A DNA stretch of 64,000 bases from Kalmusia sp. IMI 367209 (Eukaryota > Ascomycota > Dothideomycetes > Pleosporales > Didymosphaeriaceae). The notes beneath the pieces are model-generated. The model did not search any database. It had not been told where the DNA came from and worked only from the letters and a program-made list of their open reading frames with translations. Both the position numbers and the translations under genes were made by a program. Location of the stretch: NCBI GenBank assembly GCA_027946365.1, contig JAPEUQ010000001.1, positions 1,860,001-1,924,000 of the forward strand. The letters are read 5' to 3'. Below, one piece after another: positions 10,386 to 21,200 of the stretch; the first letter of the stretch is position 1, and every line of letters starts with the position of its first letter.

Positions 10386-13322
10386 ATGGCGACGTCGCCG
10401 CCACCCGTCGAGGACCAAGCGCGTCTGCTCGAAGATGCCCTCGCCGTGGTGCGCCAGCAGACGATGCTCATGCGCCGCTGCCTCGAGACCCCCCGGCAAG
10501 CTGATGGATGCGCTCAAGTGCAGGTGCGCATTATAGAGCCTGCATGGCAACCAGTCACTTCTTGGGCATGCTGACTTATGCATACAGCTCCACGCTCGTC
10601 TCGGAGCTGCGGACAAGCAGCCTGGGACCTAAGCAGTACTACGAGCTCTACATGTCCGTCTTTGATGCCCTGCGCCATCTCGCCGTCTACCTCCGCGAAA
10701 ACCACCCCGTGAACCACCTCGCCGACCTGTATGAGCTTGTCCAGTATGCCGGCAACATTATTCCACGCCTGTACCTCATGGTCACTGTGGGCACCGTTTA
10801 CATGGCAATTGAGGATGCGCCAGTCAAGGAAATCATGAAGGACATGATGGAGATGAGTCGCGGCGTCCAGCACCCCATTCGCGGCCTTTTCTTGCGGTAC
10901 TATCTCGCTGGCCAGGCACGCGATTGTCTGCCCGAGACCGACAGTGAAGGACCCGAGGGGAACCTACAGGATTCCATCAGCTTCATCCTCACCAACTTTG
11001 TTGAAATGAACAAGCTGTGGGTGCGGCTACAACATCAGGGTCACTCTAGAGAGCGGGAGCAGCGGACCAAGGAACGCCAGGAGTTACAGCTTCTGGTAGG
11101 CAGCAATTTAGTCCGTCTCAGCCAGCTCGTCGACCTCGAGAACTACAAGAAGATTTTGAACCCGTTGCTGGAGCAGATTGTACAATGTCGGGATGTCCTA
11201 GCGCAGGAATATCTTTTGGAAGGCGAGTCTCATGTCGCCCGGGACAGAAGAGCAGGCAGATGCTAACTCCACCTTTAGTTGTAACCCAGGTCTTTCCGGA
11301 CGAATTCCACCTGCACACCCTAGATCAATTCCTCTCCGCTGTCGCCCGACTCAATCCACACGTAAACGTCAAAAGCATCGTTGTTGGCTTGATGGACCGC
11401 TTATCTGCCTATGCACAGCGTGAATCGGAATCAGAAAGTCCAGAGCAGCGCAAAAAGACAGAAGAGGAGGCGATAGAGAAACTCATGGAGCAATTAAGAA
11501 TGCAGAAAGACATAAAGCCTACCGAACCATCAAGTCCCGTAGCGCAGCAGAATGGCGACTCTTCCGAGGCCGAAACGGCTGCAGAGGAAGCATCAATAAC
11601 AACGGAGACAACTGCCGTAGAGCCTCCCACACCCGAAACTACCGAGACCGATGGCGAGATTGAAAAGTCGAGGGGAATACCGAAGAATGTAAAGCTTTTC
11701 GAGATCTTCCACGAACAGGTGGCTACGTTGGTCAAGATGCAGCGGCTGTCAATACAGGATACTATTGGCCTTCTCGTTTCGTTGGCCAACCTTGCTCTGT
11801 GAGTATCGATATCCTGAAGCTGGCATTCATACTGATTACTGAAGTAATATTTATCCCGAACGCCTCGATTATGTGGACCAGGTCTTAGCATTCGCAAACC
11901 AGAAAGTTACCGAGTTTGCAAATAGTGCCGACCTCCACTCCCAAGCCTGCCAGAGTCAGATTCTGAGCCTGCTTCTGGCCCCTATCAAGACATATGTGTC
12001 CATGTTTACGGCTCTTGCTTTACCTAACTTCATTCCTCTTTTGCACAATCAGCCATACCCTACTCGACGAGCAGTAGCTGGTGAAGTAGCGAGAAGTCTT
12101 CTAAGGAATCAGACGCACATTAGCTCCGTTGAAAATTTGGAGAGTGTGTTGGAGATCCTAAAGGTTCTCATTAAAGAAGGAATGCAGCAGGCCACTGGCT
12201 ATCCAGGTGGTCCTATCCAGCGGAGAGCTCAAGAAACAGACGAAACAGTAGAAGAGCAAGGCTGGCTGGCGCGGATAGTACACTATATCCATGGACCTGA
12301 CAACGACACTCAATTCAAGGTTTGTCACTCAATGTAGATGAAGACGTCCTCTAACTTTTAAAACAGCTCCTTCAAGCTGCTCGCAAGGCTTTCGGCGAGG
12401 GCAACGAACGTGTTAAATTCACCACCCCCGCGATCATCACCGCCTCCATTAAACTCGCTCGTCGGTACAAAGCCCGCGAGCATTTCGAAGATAATTGGTC
12501 ATCGCAATCATCCGCACTTTACAAATTCATGCATAGCACCCTATCGACTCTCTACACCCGCGTAACAGGCGCAGCGGATCTATCACTTCGCTTGTTCATT
12601 GCCTGCGGACAGGTCGCTGATCAAAATGGCTTCGAAGAGGTTGCGTACGAGTTCTTTGCGCAAGCATTTACAATCTACGAGGAAGCCATTAGCGATTCAA
12701 GAGCACAATTCCAAGCGGTATGCGTCATTGCAAGTGCCTTGCACACTACGCGGAATTTCGGCAAGGAGAACTACGACACCCTTATCACCAAGTGCGCACT
12801 GCACGGAAGTAAGCTCCTCAAGAAACCGGATCAGTGCCGCGCAGTATATCTGGCAAGCCACTTGTGGTGGGCAACTGAGATCCGAGCGCTGGGCGAAGAA
12901 GATCCGAAGAACGTAAGTCAGCCGATAGTACATCCCAATTACACACTAACCCGCCACAGCTTTATCGCGACGGCAAGCGCGTACTTGAATGCCTGCAGCG
13001 TGCTCTGCGCGTAGCGGATGCTTGCATGGACGCTGCAGTCTCTGTCGAACTCTTTGTTGAGATCTTGAACCGCTATGTATATTACTTTGATCAAGAGAAC
13101 GAAGCTGTAAGTTGTCATTTCCTGACCACTAATTGTTCGCATAAGGCTAACGGTATAAAGGTCACGACGAAGTACCTTAACGGGCTCATCGAGCTTATCC
13201 ACTCTAACCTTCAATCCAACGAAAACGCGTCTGCGCTCGAAAACCCGAAGCGGCATTTCCAGCGCACGCTGGATTATATCGCGAGTAGAGAATATGAGGG
13301 CGTCGTGACAACTGCAAAATGA
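10386..13322 (+). CDS. VPS35: Retromer subunit Vps35, one single-base frame break
   Basis: Core subunit of the retromer cargo-recognition trimer (Vps26-Vps29-Vps35), which recycles receptors from endosome to Golgi. I assemble seven exons ending at 10523, 11222, 11798, 12319, 12912, 13106 and 13322. The restarts are 10588, 11279, 11845, 12367, 12960 and 13161. Family landmarks: [11 protein letters not shown] at the N-terminus, [35 protein letters not shown] (the PRLYLM region follows), [18 protein letters not shown], and the alpha-solenoid to the C-terminal [13 protein letters not shown] six-C run at 10489-10494 shifts frame within [15 protein letters not shown]. With one C removed the exons total 874 codons. 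Intron 11223-11278 begins with GC instead of GT (AG|GCGAGT, branch GCTAAC). A Ser/Thr/Glu-rich insert (about 11.4-11.65 kb) is typical of filamentous fungi. Confidence 0.94.
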
Positions 13323-13869
13323 GGGCAATAGATGTCACGGAGAGACTTGATATCCAGCGCGAAGGGGTTCTTGTACTAATAGCTTGCAAGGATAGGTGGT
13401 CATAGTGATGATTGTAGTGGTTGAAGGATGTATTGAATTAGCATGGTAGATAAGATACGTAACCAGACAGTGGAAGAGTGAAGATCAATTAGAGTCCTGT
13501 GATGTTCCAATATTCTTTGACGAAAGTGGGTATCGTACAATTAGTGCATAAACAAAATCGAAAGAAATGCCGTATCATCCTTAATGAGGTAACAACAGCT
13601 ACGCGTAAGGCATTCACCGTCATCACACATGTTTCTGCCTAGGTATTGAACCTGTAACCTACGATTAGGCACTAGACAATGACGGTGCTGGTGCTTTCGG
13701 ATTGTGCAGGAAACCCTCAAAGACTTGGTCAAGCACATCAATCAATTGAACCTTCTTCACGTTAGCTTCAGCCTAGAGAGCTTTGCAAACGACATACCCT
13801 TTTCGCCCACCGCACAAATTGACCTGCATTCAAGACCTCCCTTGTCCCAAATCCTACATCGGCAACAGG
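13323..13869. other. Convergent intergenic region
   Basis: This is 547 bases between the 3' ends of VPS35 and the minus-strand hypothetical gene. Nothing is recognised. Confidence 0.5.
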
Positions 13870-14804
13870 TTATGCCCACCGCAACGGAAACGCAGCAACA
13901 AGCTCCACAAGCGGCTGTAAATCAGCCACCGGTATACGACCCTGTACCTCAACATCGCCATCAGGCTTGAGCCGCTCAGCAAGCGGCTCCAGCTCGCGCA
14001 CGTACTTCCGTGGCTCTACTTTGGGGCTATGGTCGAAGTCCATCGGATACTTGACTCTGCACACGACGTCGACAATGTCGTGACGCGTGGGCAGACCCGC
14101 AGGCGGATGCGCAAGCGCAGAGTACATGAAGCGAAGGCGTTGCCTCTCAGATCGAACGCGGATGACCAGGTCATCGCCTAGACTGACTTCTTGCAATAAG
14201 TACTGTCGGCAGCGCCGCGTCAGGAGGATGATAGCTTGGAGTAAAGTATTCCGCGTGAGCAGGACGGGGTCTGCGAAGGGAAAGTGCGCATGGGAAGTAA
14301 TGAGCGTCTCTAAGATGGGACCTGCAGCTTCGACGACCGGTGCCTTCGCGGCGTGAGCTTGCTTAAGATGGTCTAGGATCGAGCGTATGCTGATTTGGTG
14401 GTCCTCTGAGAGTGAGAGTTGTTGGACCTGGCTGTCGAAGTACTGGGCTTCGCCTGCTTCGAGGAGTCCGCCATTTCCTGACCAACCGTGTGCAATGTCA
14501 TCGAAAAAGAGAGCGCGGATGTCGCCTAGAGGGAAAGTGATCAGGTGACGTAGGTTGCTAAAAGCTGCGATTGTAACGTACTAACAGTGCAGTTGTGGAA
14601 CCATTTCTGGTACCGGGCTTCTATTTCCGCCCTAGTGCGCGGCTTGGGTGGTTTGTCGCGCGTCTTGCGCTCGAATAAAGAAAACAACCTCATTGAAAGA
14701 ACGGTTGTGGGAAACTCTCCACTGTAGGCGTTTGCGCTGCCCGCCAAGCCAACCTCAGCGTCGGTGTTCTTTCGCACCTTCCAAATGTAGGCCAGGAACA
14801 TCAT
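13870..14804 (-). CDS. Conserved-looking hypothetical protein, two exons, N-terminus uncertain
   Basis: Two exons, 14582-14804 and 13870-14525, are joined by a 56-bp intron (GTACGT...CTCTAG) and sum to 293 codons from the ATG at 14804. The protein is mostly helical in composition: a basic segment (ERKTRDKPPKPRTRAEIEAR), then ALFFDDIAHGWSGNGG, then long helices rich in Leu, Gln and Arg. No catalytic motif or membrane segment is visible and I do not recognise the family. The same frame stays open upstream to about 14.9 kb. An ATG at 14955 would join it only if one base were removed near 14.90 kb, the same +1 pattern seen in neighbouring genes, so the true N-terminus may be about 50 residues longer. 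The clean intron and strong codon structure make this a real gene. Confidence 0.65.
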
Positions 14805-15334
14805 ACCTCGTACGGTCCCGAGGAAATCGTCATTTGAAGTTCGGTATTTACTACGCTCGGTAGTCGCACGCGCGCGAACATTCGGCTCCAGTGTATCCAC
14901 GCGAAGGACTCACAAAGGAGTTGCGATGAAGGAAACGCAAATACGGCTGCGGCATGATCTATAGATTGGCAGTGTCTAAATCGCGACTTCCATTATATAA
15001 GAATACACCTTTGCCTATGTCTCCGGTCACATCATTATTATCTTGTTACAACATCTGATTTTCCAGAATTTCAAACTCACCATGATCGACTTCTTTACGA
15101 CAAAACGGACCATGGGTATTATCGCATTAGTGGGCGTTACTAGAACTTTTGCTCAAGACGATGAGATAATTCTAGAATATCTACTTTTAGATCCAAGATT
15201 GACTTTTATTTTCCGGAGTAGAATCTAATATAACCCATGGTGGACGGCATTCCCAAGCTCCTCGACAATTACTTATCGCTTTAGCTACAGGTTCGAAATA
15301 TGGTTTATCTGCTCATCGGTAACTACAGACCAGG
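14805..15334. other. Intergenic region with one tiny candidate ORF
   Basis: Mostly non-coding. An ATG at 15082 in good context (ACCATGA) opens a 48-aa ORF to 15228. Its segment MGIIALVGVTRTFAQ resembles a signal peptide and loosely recalls the start of the secreted protein at 7852. It is too short and isolated to call as a gene. Confidence 0.25.
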
Positions 15335-16620
15335 TTACCTTTCGTTGGTGCAGTTGGCATCAAGCTCGATCGGCAGAGATCTCGCAGCTTCGGTCTTCGC
15401 ATCCAGTTCCGCCCGCAATCGCTCCATATGCGCTAGCTCTATCGGCAATGCCGCAGCCTGCGGCTTTGATTCCAACTCTGACTGTAGTTGCTCTGTATGT
15501 TCTAGCTCTGCCCTCTCTACCTGTATTTGTGCCGGTTGATCGTTTGACCCTGTACCCGTACCCTGTGCCATTTTCTTATGCCGTTGCCGCATGCGAAGCA
15601 TGACTACAACGAGCGAGCTTAGGATCACGAAAGCAATAACTGAGCCGAACGATATGCCCAATTTTGCGCCAAGGCCAAGACTCGTATTCGAGCTGGTAGT
15701 GTTTCCCCGTGGAATGGTGTCGATAGTGGTAGTTGATGTAGCTCCCGGGAAACTAGAGGATGCCTTTGGGGCAGCTGTGGTGAGTGGAATACCAAACTTA
15801 TTTGCTAGTGAGGAAGCGTATGCGGTCGGGAAAGAGGCCAGATCTTGATTTTGCCAGGCTACGACGATCGGGTCCGCGATCACGTACCCCCCCCTGTTTG
15901 CATAGTCATATTGGCCATTGTTGATGTGGAATAGACAGGCGTGCCATTGGAAGTACTAACGACAAACGACGTGACATATTCGTAAGAGGTGCCGGAGATT
16001 ATACTGCCGCTATACGACCTGGTCAAATACGCGAATGCTTGGATAGGAGTGGCATGCCAACTCCGGCACCTTACTTGAAGCGCAGGCCCAAAGCCCATGC
16101 TGCTATAGACATATCAGTTCCACAGTTCTGCATTAGGATCAAGATCATCGTCGAACCTTGGGCAGCAACTTGCTTGCCAATAGCTTTCTATCACGCCGGA
16201 AGGACCTTGCGACTGGTGTTCTGTCACTTCTGCGATTGTTTGTCCGTGCGGGCAGACTCCAGGACTGTAAACATCCGGTACAGGATCACGTGGTTGGCAT
16301 GCGCTATACAGCCGGTCATGAGTATTATCTTTGATGCTGTATATGTTGTACATAGACGTATTCGCAGATGACCAGAGATTTCCAAGTATCATATATCGAC
16401 CAGCGCAGCTGGAAGGGGGAGTGTAGATGGTGGTAAGTGGAGTGATGTTCACGAGGATCGTTGGTAGGCCGTCTGTGTGAACAACAGTAAAAACGGTGCT
16501 GTGCGAATACTCGGACGCATCTGATGCCTGACCAAGGCCTATTGTCGGACCAAAATAGGGCATATTGGTGATGTGAGACGCAAATGACGAGACGATAGAT
16601 ATCAAGGCAGTGAGCAGATA
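15335..16620 (-). pseudogene. Single-pass cell-surface protein, frame-broken and without a clear start
   Basis: Family of fungal surface proteins with an extracellular Cys-containing domain, a Ser/Thr stalk, one membrane helix and a short cytoplasmic tail. Exon 1 (down to 16157) carries PLTTIYTPPSSCAGRY and SPGVCPHGQT...ASCCP. An intron at 16103-16156 (GTTCGA, branch CTGAT) is inferred. Exon 2 (16102-15335) carries ADPIVVAWQNQDLASFP, a Thr/Ser stalk and the helix ISFGSVIAFVILSSLVVVML, then a charged tail rich in Glu, Leu and Gln. Two problems appear. A G8 run (plus-strand C8, 15887-15894) puts the stalk out of frame; six or nine G would restore it. The signal-peptide-like stretch SPFYLLTALISIVSSFA lies upstream of the first in-frame ATG (16563). 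The gene may be damaged, or both may be sequence errors or an unseen first exon. Confidence 0.6.
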
Positions 16621-17204
16621 GAAAGGGCTGCACTTAAGAGTGTGGTATCTGTCACTTGTATCAAGGACACATGTTTGGGTGGCTAGTTGCGGTCGGGTTT
16701 GCTAGTCGAAATCGGAACATCGAATGTATCAAGGAGGCAATGTTATATGGAACGCATCGCGCTTTCAAATGGGTGCACAGCATATTTCTGTAACACGGCG
16801 ATAGTAGTCTGACATTCGGCCCCCAAGCCATGTTCGTCGAATTATCATCGTAGACATTATTGCATTCGGTATGTACCAGAGGGCCGGATGAATACTGGCC
16901 CCAACAATTTAAACATATCATCCTGATTCGCTAGTCCTTCGGGAATGTTTGAATCAGTCGACATGAAAGATAAAGTGTGTTCATAGCTGAAGCCCGAAAC
17001 ATACTGGTTGTCTTAGTCGGCAACCAATTAATGAGACATAAGGCCCTTACAAGTACCGGGAAAGTCTAACGTCAGCCAAAGTAGAGGTCTTGATCGGTAA
17101 CAGGCAACGAAGATGGGTCCATGAAAAAGGGGCAAATGAAGACCAACGAAGCGAAACAGCACCTTCAGTAAAACATTTGAGCTCGCAAGCCAGTTTTGAC
17201 ACGT
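16621..17204. other. Gene-poor stretch
   Basis: Roughly 580 bases with no convincing exon. The ORFs present show no recognisable domain. Confidence 0.4.
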
Positions 17205-17837
17205 CCTGGCTGCTGCTAGAGAAGAACGCAGACTTTATAGCCCCAAAATAAAGATGGCTAGATACCCCTGAATGCAGCGGCGAACAGGGATCACTCGGAA
17301 GTCATCAAACTTCTCGCAATCCCGTTCCGATGTGAATCATCGTAACCATCGATCCGGCTCTTCTTTGAACCTTCTTATTTTCAAGGGATATACCGTACAA
17401 TGCTAATTACATCCTGTGGACACTCATAGTCGGACTCCACTTCGGCACATTGCAACACTTGTTTAAGGAATTGTGACAGATATAATGCCTGGACCTCCAT
17501 TTTCATGCAGGAGCTGTACAAAAATGGTCATGATCGACTAGCAGAAGAGTATGGAGGGTTTTATAACGGCATCGCCGACACACTAGCTGTGTTTCGTAAG
17601 ATACCAGCGACCACAGTAAGTAAACCGATTCTTGGAACATATACCAAATACAGCATCATCATGAACAATCATCGATAGCATGCAAGCAGATTCAAGGATC
17701 TTACCAAGCTCAAAAAAGGACAGGATCCTACGGTTCTAGAGCGCGAATTGACTCTGGAACAGCGAGAGGGCTCCGAACCTGAAGAGCCTCCGAGAAGGCC
17801 TTTGCGCGTGGTGAACTCGGATCAGGAAAGCGAATAA
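17205..17837 (+). pseudogene. Decayed ankyrin-repeat gene with an intact C-terminal tail
   Basis: Around 17205-17320 the plus strand encodes fragments of one ankyrin repeat: WLLLEKNADFIAP, then DG-stop-IPLNAAANR, then SEVIKLLA. The repeat is interrupted by a +1 shift in AAAA and by TAG where ankyrin repeats usually have Trp. From 17466 a frame reads YNAWTSIFMQELYKNG and continues to a donor at 17616 (GTAAGT). A 63-bp intron to 17678 follows, then SRFKDLTKLKKGQDP and an acidic, Pro/Arg-rich end at the TAA 17835-17837. The tail is well preserved while the repeats are not. Naming it ankyrin rests on one repeat only. No start codon can be assigned. Confidence 0.5.
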
Positions 17838-19246
17838 ATGTAGACTTTCGGGTGATATTTCAGAGGCGTACGCGCCGTAGGCAAACTTAGAAACTATACT
17901 ATAATAAAGTTGACGAAGGAGCCAGAAAGACTTGTGAGTCTCTCATCCGAAGACTCTACACGTTTCCGATGGATTTTGCTAACGATGATAAGGGTTACAA
18001 AGCCAGCATATTTGAAGAGACAGATCAACGACCCGGGGACGTAGTACGGGGGTCAATGTGGATGCGGGGCACAAAATTGCGCAGTTACGCGTGTGCACAA
18101 TAATAAAATTCACTCCAAGATCTACTGCTCGGGATCTATACGCTGAAACTGACACTATAAAGGATAACATAATTGGGTAGAATTCGATGTAAATATGGGA
18201 TTCTTGGTGCTCAATAGTCAGTGAAGAGCCGCCTTGTATCTTCTGGTTTAGGGATCACCGATGTTAGAGAAATGGAGGAAGGGCAAAGCGGCACTGGATT
18301 GCGGCAAGACTGCATACATCTTAAATACAGACTGGCACGAGAACGCCGTGACACTAGTCAATGATTTACTTCAACCCGGGCTTTATCACTGCTTATAGGA
18401 CCACTTTGGACCCAGTGTGTGTGGGCCCTCGTAAGGTAGCTGCAAGCTTTAGTGAAACGAAGTTTTGGACCACGGCCCTGAGCCTTGCGGTTTGTGTAGG
18501 ATATATGAAAATGAAACATGTGAGGAAGACAGAATGCCTGTAGTTGGTGGAGTGGGTAGGTGAGCCGCTATATTGACTGCAAATTTCAGGATGTAGAAGT
18601 GCCAATGGTGGAGTTCCAGGAAAACATGATGCTCGTAATACTTGTGTGAGATACTTCCACTCAGAGAATTGTAAAATGATTTAAGGATGGGAAAAAGTGG
18701 GCAGCGTTTAAATTAAGCAAATGCGCAACGGTGAGCATGTATTGATTACTCGGAGTGCTGCTCTAATTAGAGAGAGGGCTATGAAACGATTCTCACTGCT
18801 GCACCCAGTCTGGATCGAAAGCTCGCTGATTAGCTGCGAGCTTAGTTCTTCGCCGGATCAACGTTAACGTTGTATCAAGTAAGCCATCTCCGATAGCTAA
18901 CAGTGCAAGGAATAGAGCGGCGTCCGTTCCGTAATATGCCACATGAACTGCGTAACTTTCAGCACAGAAGCCTTGCAGCGGCCTATGCAACTTCCCGAGC
19001 ACCGAGTGATTACTATTGAAGCGGCTTCTTTGTCGTTCGTCGCAACGAGTCACATGACTGGGTCTTTACTGTACCACGTGTTTGTGTTACCTTGTGTCCG
19101 AGCCTATATAACGCTGGCTTCCGTAGTGGCACCTTCTTCGGACTCCGACACTCAACACACTGAAGCTGCTACTCCAGTTGCAAACGACAGCACCTTTCGC
19201 GAACCGTGACCCAAGAAACCATCAAATTTGAGGATTGTGAATCGAC
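17838..19246. other. Gene-poor region leading to the SDR promoter
   Basis: About 1.4 kb with only short, unrelated ORFs. The last part holds the promoter of the dehydrogenase gene. Confidence 0.45.
19105..19110 (+). promoter_or_regulatory. Candidate TATA box for the SDR gene
   Basis: CCTATATAACG sits 137 bases upstream of the ATG at 19247, a plausible spacing for a fungal TATA element. It is seen directly; its function is inferred. Confidence 0.4.
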
Positions 19247-20129
19247 ATGACGTCTAGGATCAACACCGTTCTCATCATTGGAGGAACGACGGGAATAGGC
19301 GAGCAACTCGTTCGTCGCTTCCATGCCTTGGGAAAGAAGGTCATCGTAACAGGCCGGAATCAAACCAGCCTTACCACTTTGGCACAAGAACTCAATGGGC
19401 TTGAGACGCGTCAGGTAATGCACCTCACCTAAACAACCCTGTCTTCTCTGCACTATCAGCCTAATGAAGCTCTAGTTCGATATCACCGACTTCGCTACTC
19501 TACAAACACACACGACGAGCATCCTCAAAGACTTCCCCAACCTCGACACTGTCCTTATCAATGCCGGCATCCAAAAGAGCTTCAGTTACTTCAATCCCTC
19601 TAGCATCGCACCCGGTGAGATAGAGCGCGAAATCGCAGTAAATCTAACTGCACCAACACTCCTTGTGCAAGCCTTTGCGCCGCACTTGCTGTCTATCGCT
19701 AATAAAGGTATCCCTGCCACAATCTTCGTCACTTCTTCTACGCTCGGTCTCCTGCCAATGGCTCTCTGGCCTAACTACAGCGGGACCAAGGCCGGCGTGC
19801 ATGCATTAGCTTTGACGCTTCGCCAGCAAGTCGCTTTTGCGGGTGAACAAGCAAAGAAGAATCTTAAAGTCGTAGAGATTGTTCCCCCTTATGTGGATAC
19901 GGATCTGGACAAGGAGCATCGCGAGGCGGCGAATGCGGCACAGGGAGAGGCGGCGTTCCCGCCGATGCCGCTGGGAGAGTACATCGATGAGTTTTTCAAG
20001 GCGCTCGACGAGACGGAGGCAGATGGGAGCTTGAAGAAAGAAATTGGAGTTGGAGCTGGGCTGTTGGCTGCTCAGACCTGGAGGGGAAGCTTGGGCAAGG
20101 TGCTTGAACAGTTCGGTATGTCTACATGA
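19247..20129 (+). CDS. Short-chain dehydrogenase/reductase (SDR)
   Basis: NAD(P)-dependent oxidoreductase of the classical SDR fold; the substrate is not deducible. Two exons, 19247-19414 and 19476-20129, are separated by a 61-bp intron (GTAATG...CCTAATG...CTCTAG) and give 273 aa. The Rossmann motif is IIGGTTGIGEQL near the N-terminus. NAG appears in VLINAGIQ, and the catalytic Tyr-x-x-x-Lys is in NYSGTKAG, preceded by the catalytic-serine strand FVTSSTLG. The layout resembles bacterial DltE-type SDRs. There is no signal peptide or membrane segment, so it is probably cytosolic. Its neighbours are unrelated (gene-poor DNA upstream, a mitoribosomal gene downstream), so no pathway can be read from context. 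Confidence 0.9.
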
Positions 20130-21200
20130 ATGGCGAGACTGATATGATGAGTGACGATGGGGAAAACTGCATTATGAGTTGAGCAGAAAGCACCTATAGA
20201 GGACTAGATTTACAAAGACATGTAACTTCCTTGAAGCCTGTGTTCGAATGTTGGTTCCAGTCATTTTCACGAACCCTATCAAAGTTCCGAGTCAAACCTC
20301 GATGTTCCCTGTGGCGCTAGCGGTTCACTGATTAGCATCTGGCAAATTGAAGTCCAACTGAAAGACACTCCTTGGCCGAGTAGAGAACTAATTACTCAGT
20401 ACTCAGAAAATACGCTGCTCCTGTAATGTGGGGTCATTGTCTCGAACAGAGCCTTGGGAGATACGCGTCAATAACTTTCCAGAGAGCTCGAGGAGTCTCA
20501 TGTCCTTGATTGGATGCTTGGAGAGTGATGTATGCGCAAGGTCTGAGAAGAGTTGATGGTAGAGTCTGGCAGAGTCTTACAAGGGTTATGTGTAGGCATT
20601 GGGCACGTATCCGCGCTTAAAAGGCACGAATCATTCCCGAGGTTGGTGAAAGGCCTCGATCCTGACCCATGATAATCAAGTTAATAGTTTGGGCTCATTT
20701 TCTGCTCATGGAGCAGGCAGTAGGTCCGCGTTCACTTGCTGTATACATTGAGCCTCCGTATTTGCTAACGTGCTGTGATGAGCGTGATATATTCTGTAGC
20801 AGTACGGAAGTATTCTTGTCTTCGCAATTAGCTAATCTTTGTCGGCCTTGAATTAGATTGATCAGTCCTGAGAGCACCTCGTTTCGTTGAGGCTTTTAGG
20901 GACCTAAAAAGCATAGATGCGGGATTATTTATTCGGGCTACGGTATAATGTCGTCGATCCGATATGAGGGCGTTCCTCATGTGATCATAAGACAGTCGCC
21001 TTTTATACAGGAGCATATAGTAGTGAATAATCACTACAAAGCATACATAGTATATGCAATTCTCCTAATTGAACACGATGACCCCAAGTTTACCTACAAG
21101 ATATCAACACAAGCCCCAGTTCAATGTACATAGCCGAATCCTACATATAGTACAAGGCTGTCTCTCCTACGCCAACCTATGCAACGCGTGCCTACTAATC
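20130..21200. other. Intergenic region
   Basis: About 1.1 kb between the 3' ends of the SDR gene and the mL50 gene, with short ORFs of no coding character. Nothing is recognised. Confidence 0.5.

Noticed and set aside
16063..16120. A +1 frameshift in the first exon of the surface-protein gene
   Set aside because: A normal intron at 16103-16156 with a CTGAT branch restores the frame without any indel, so no error is needed there.
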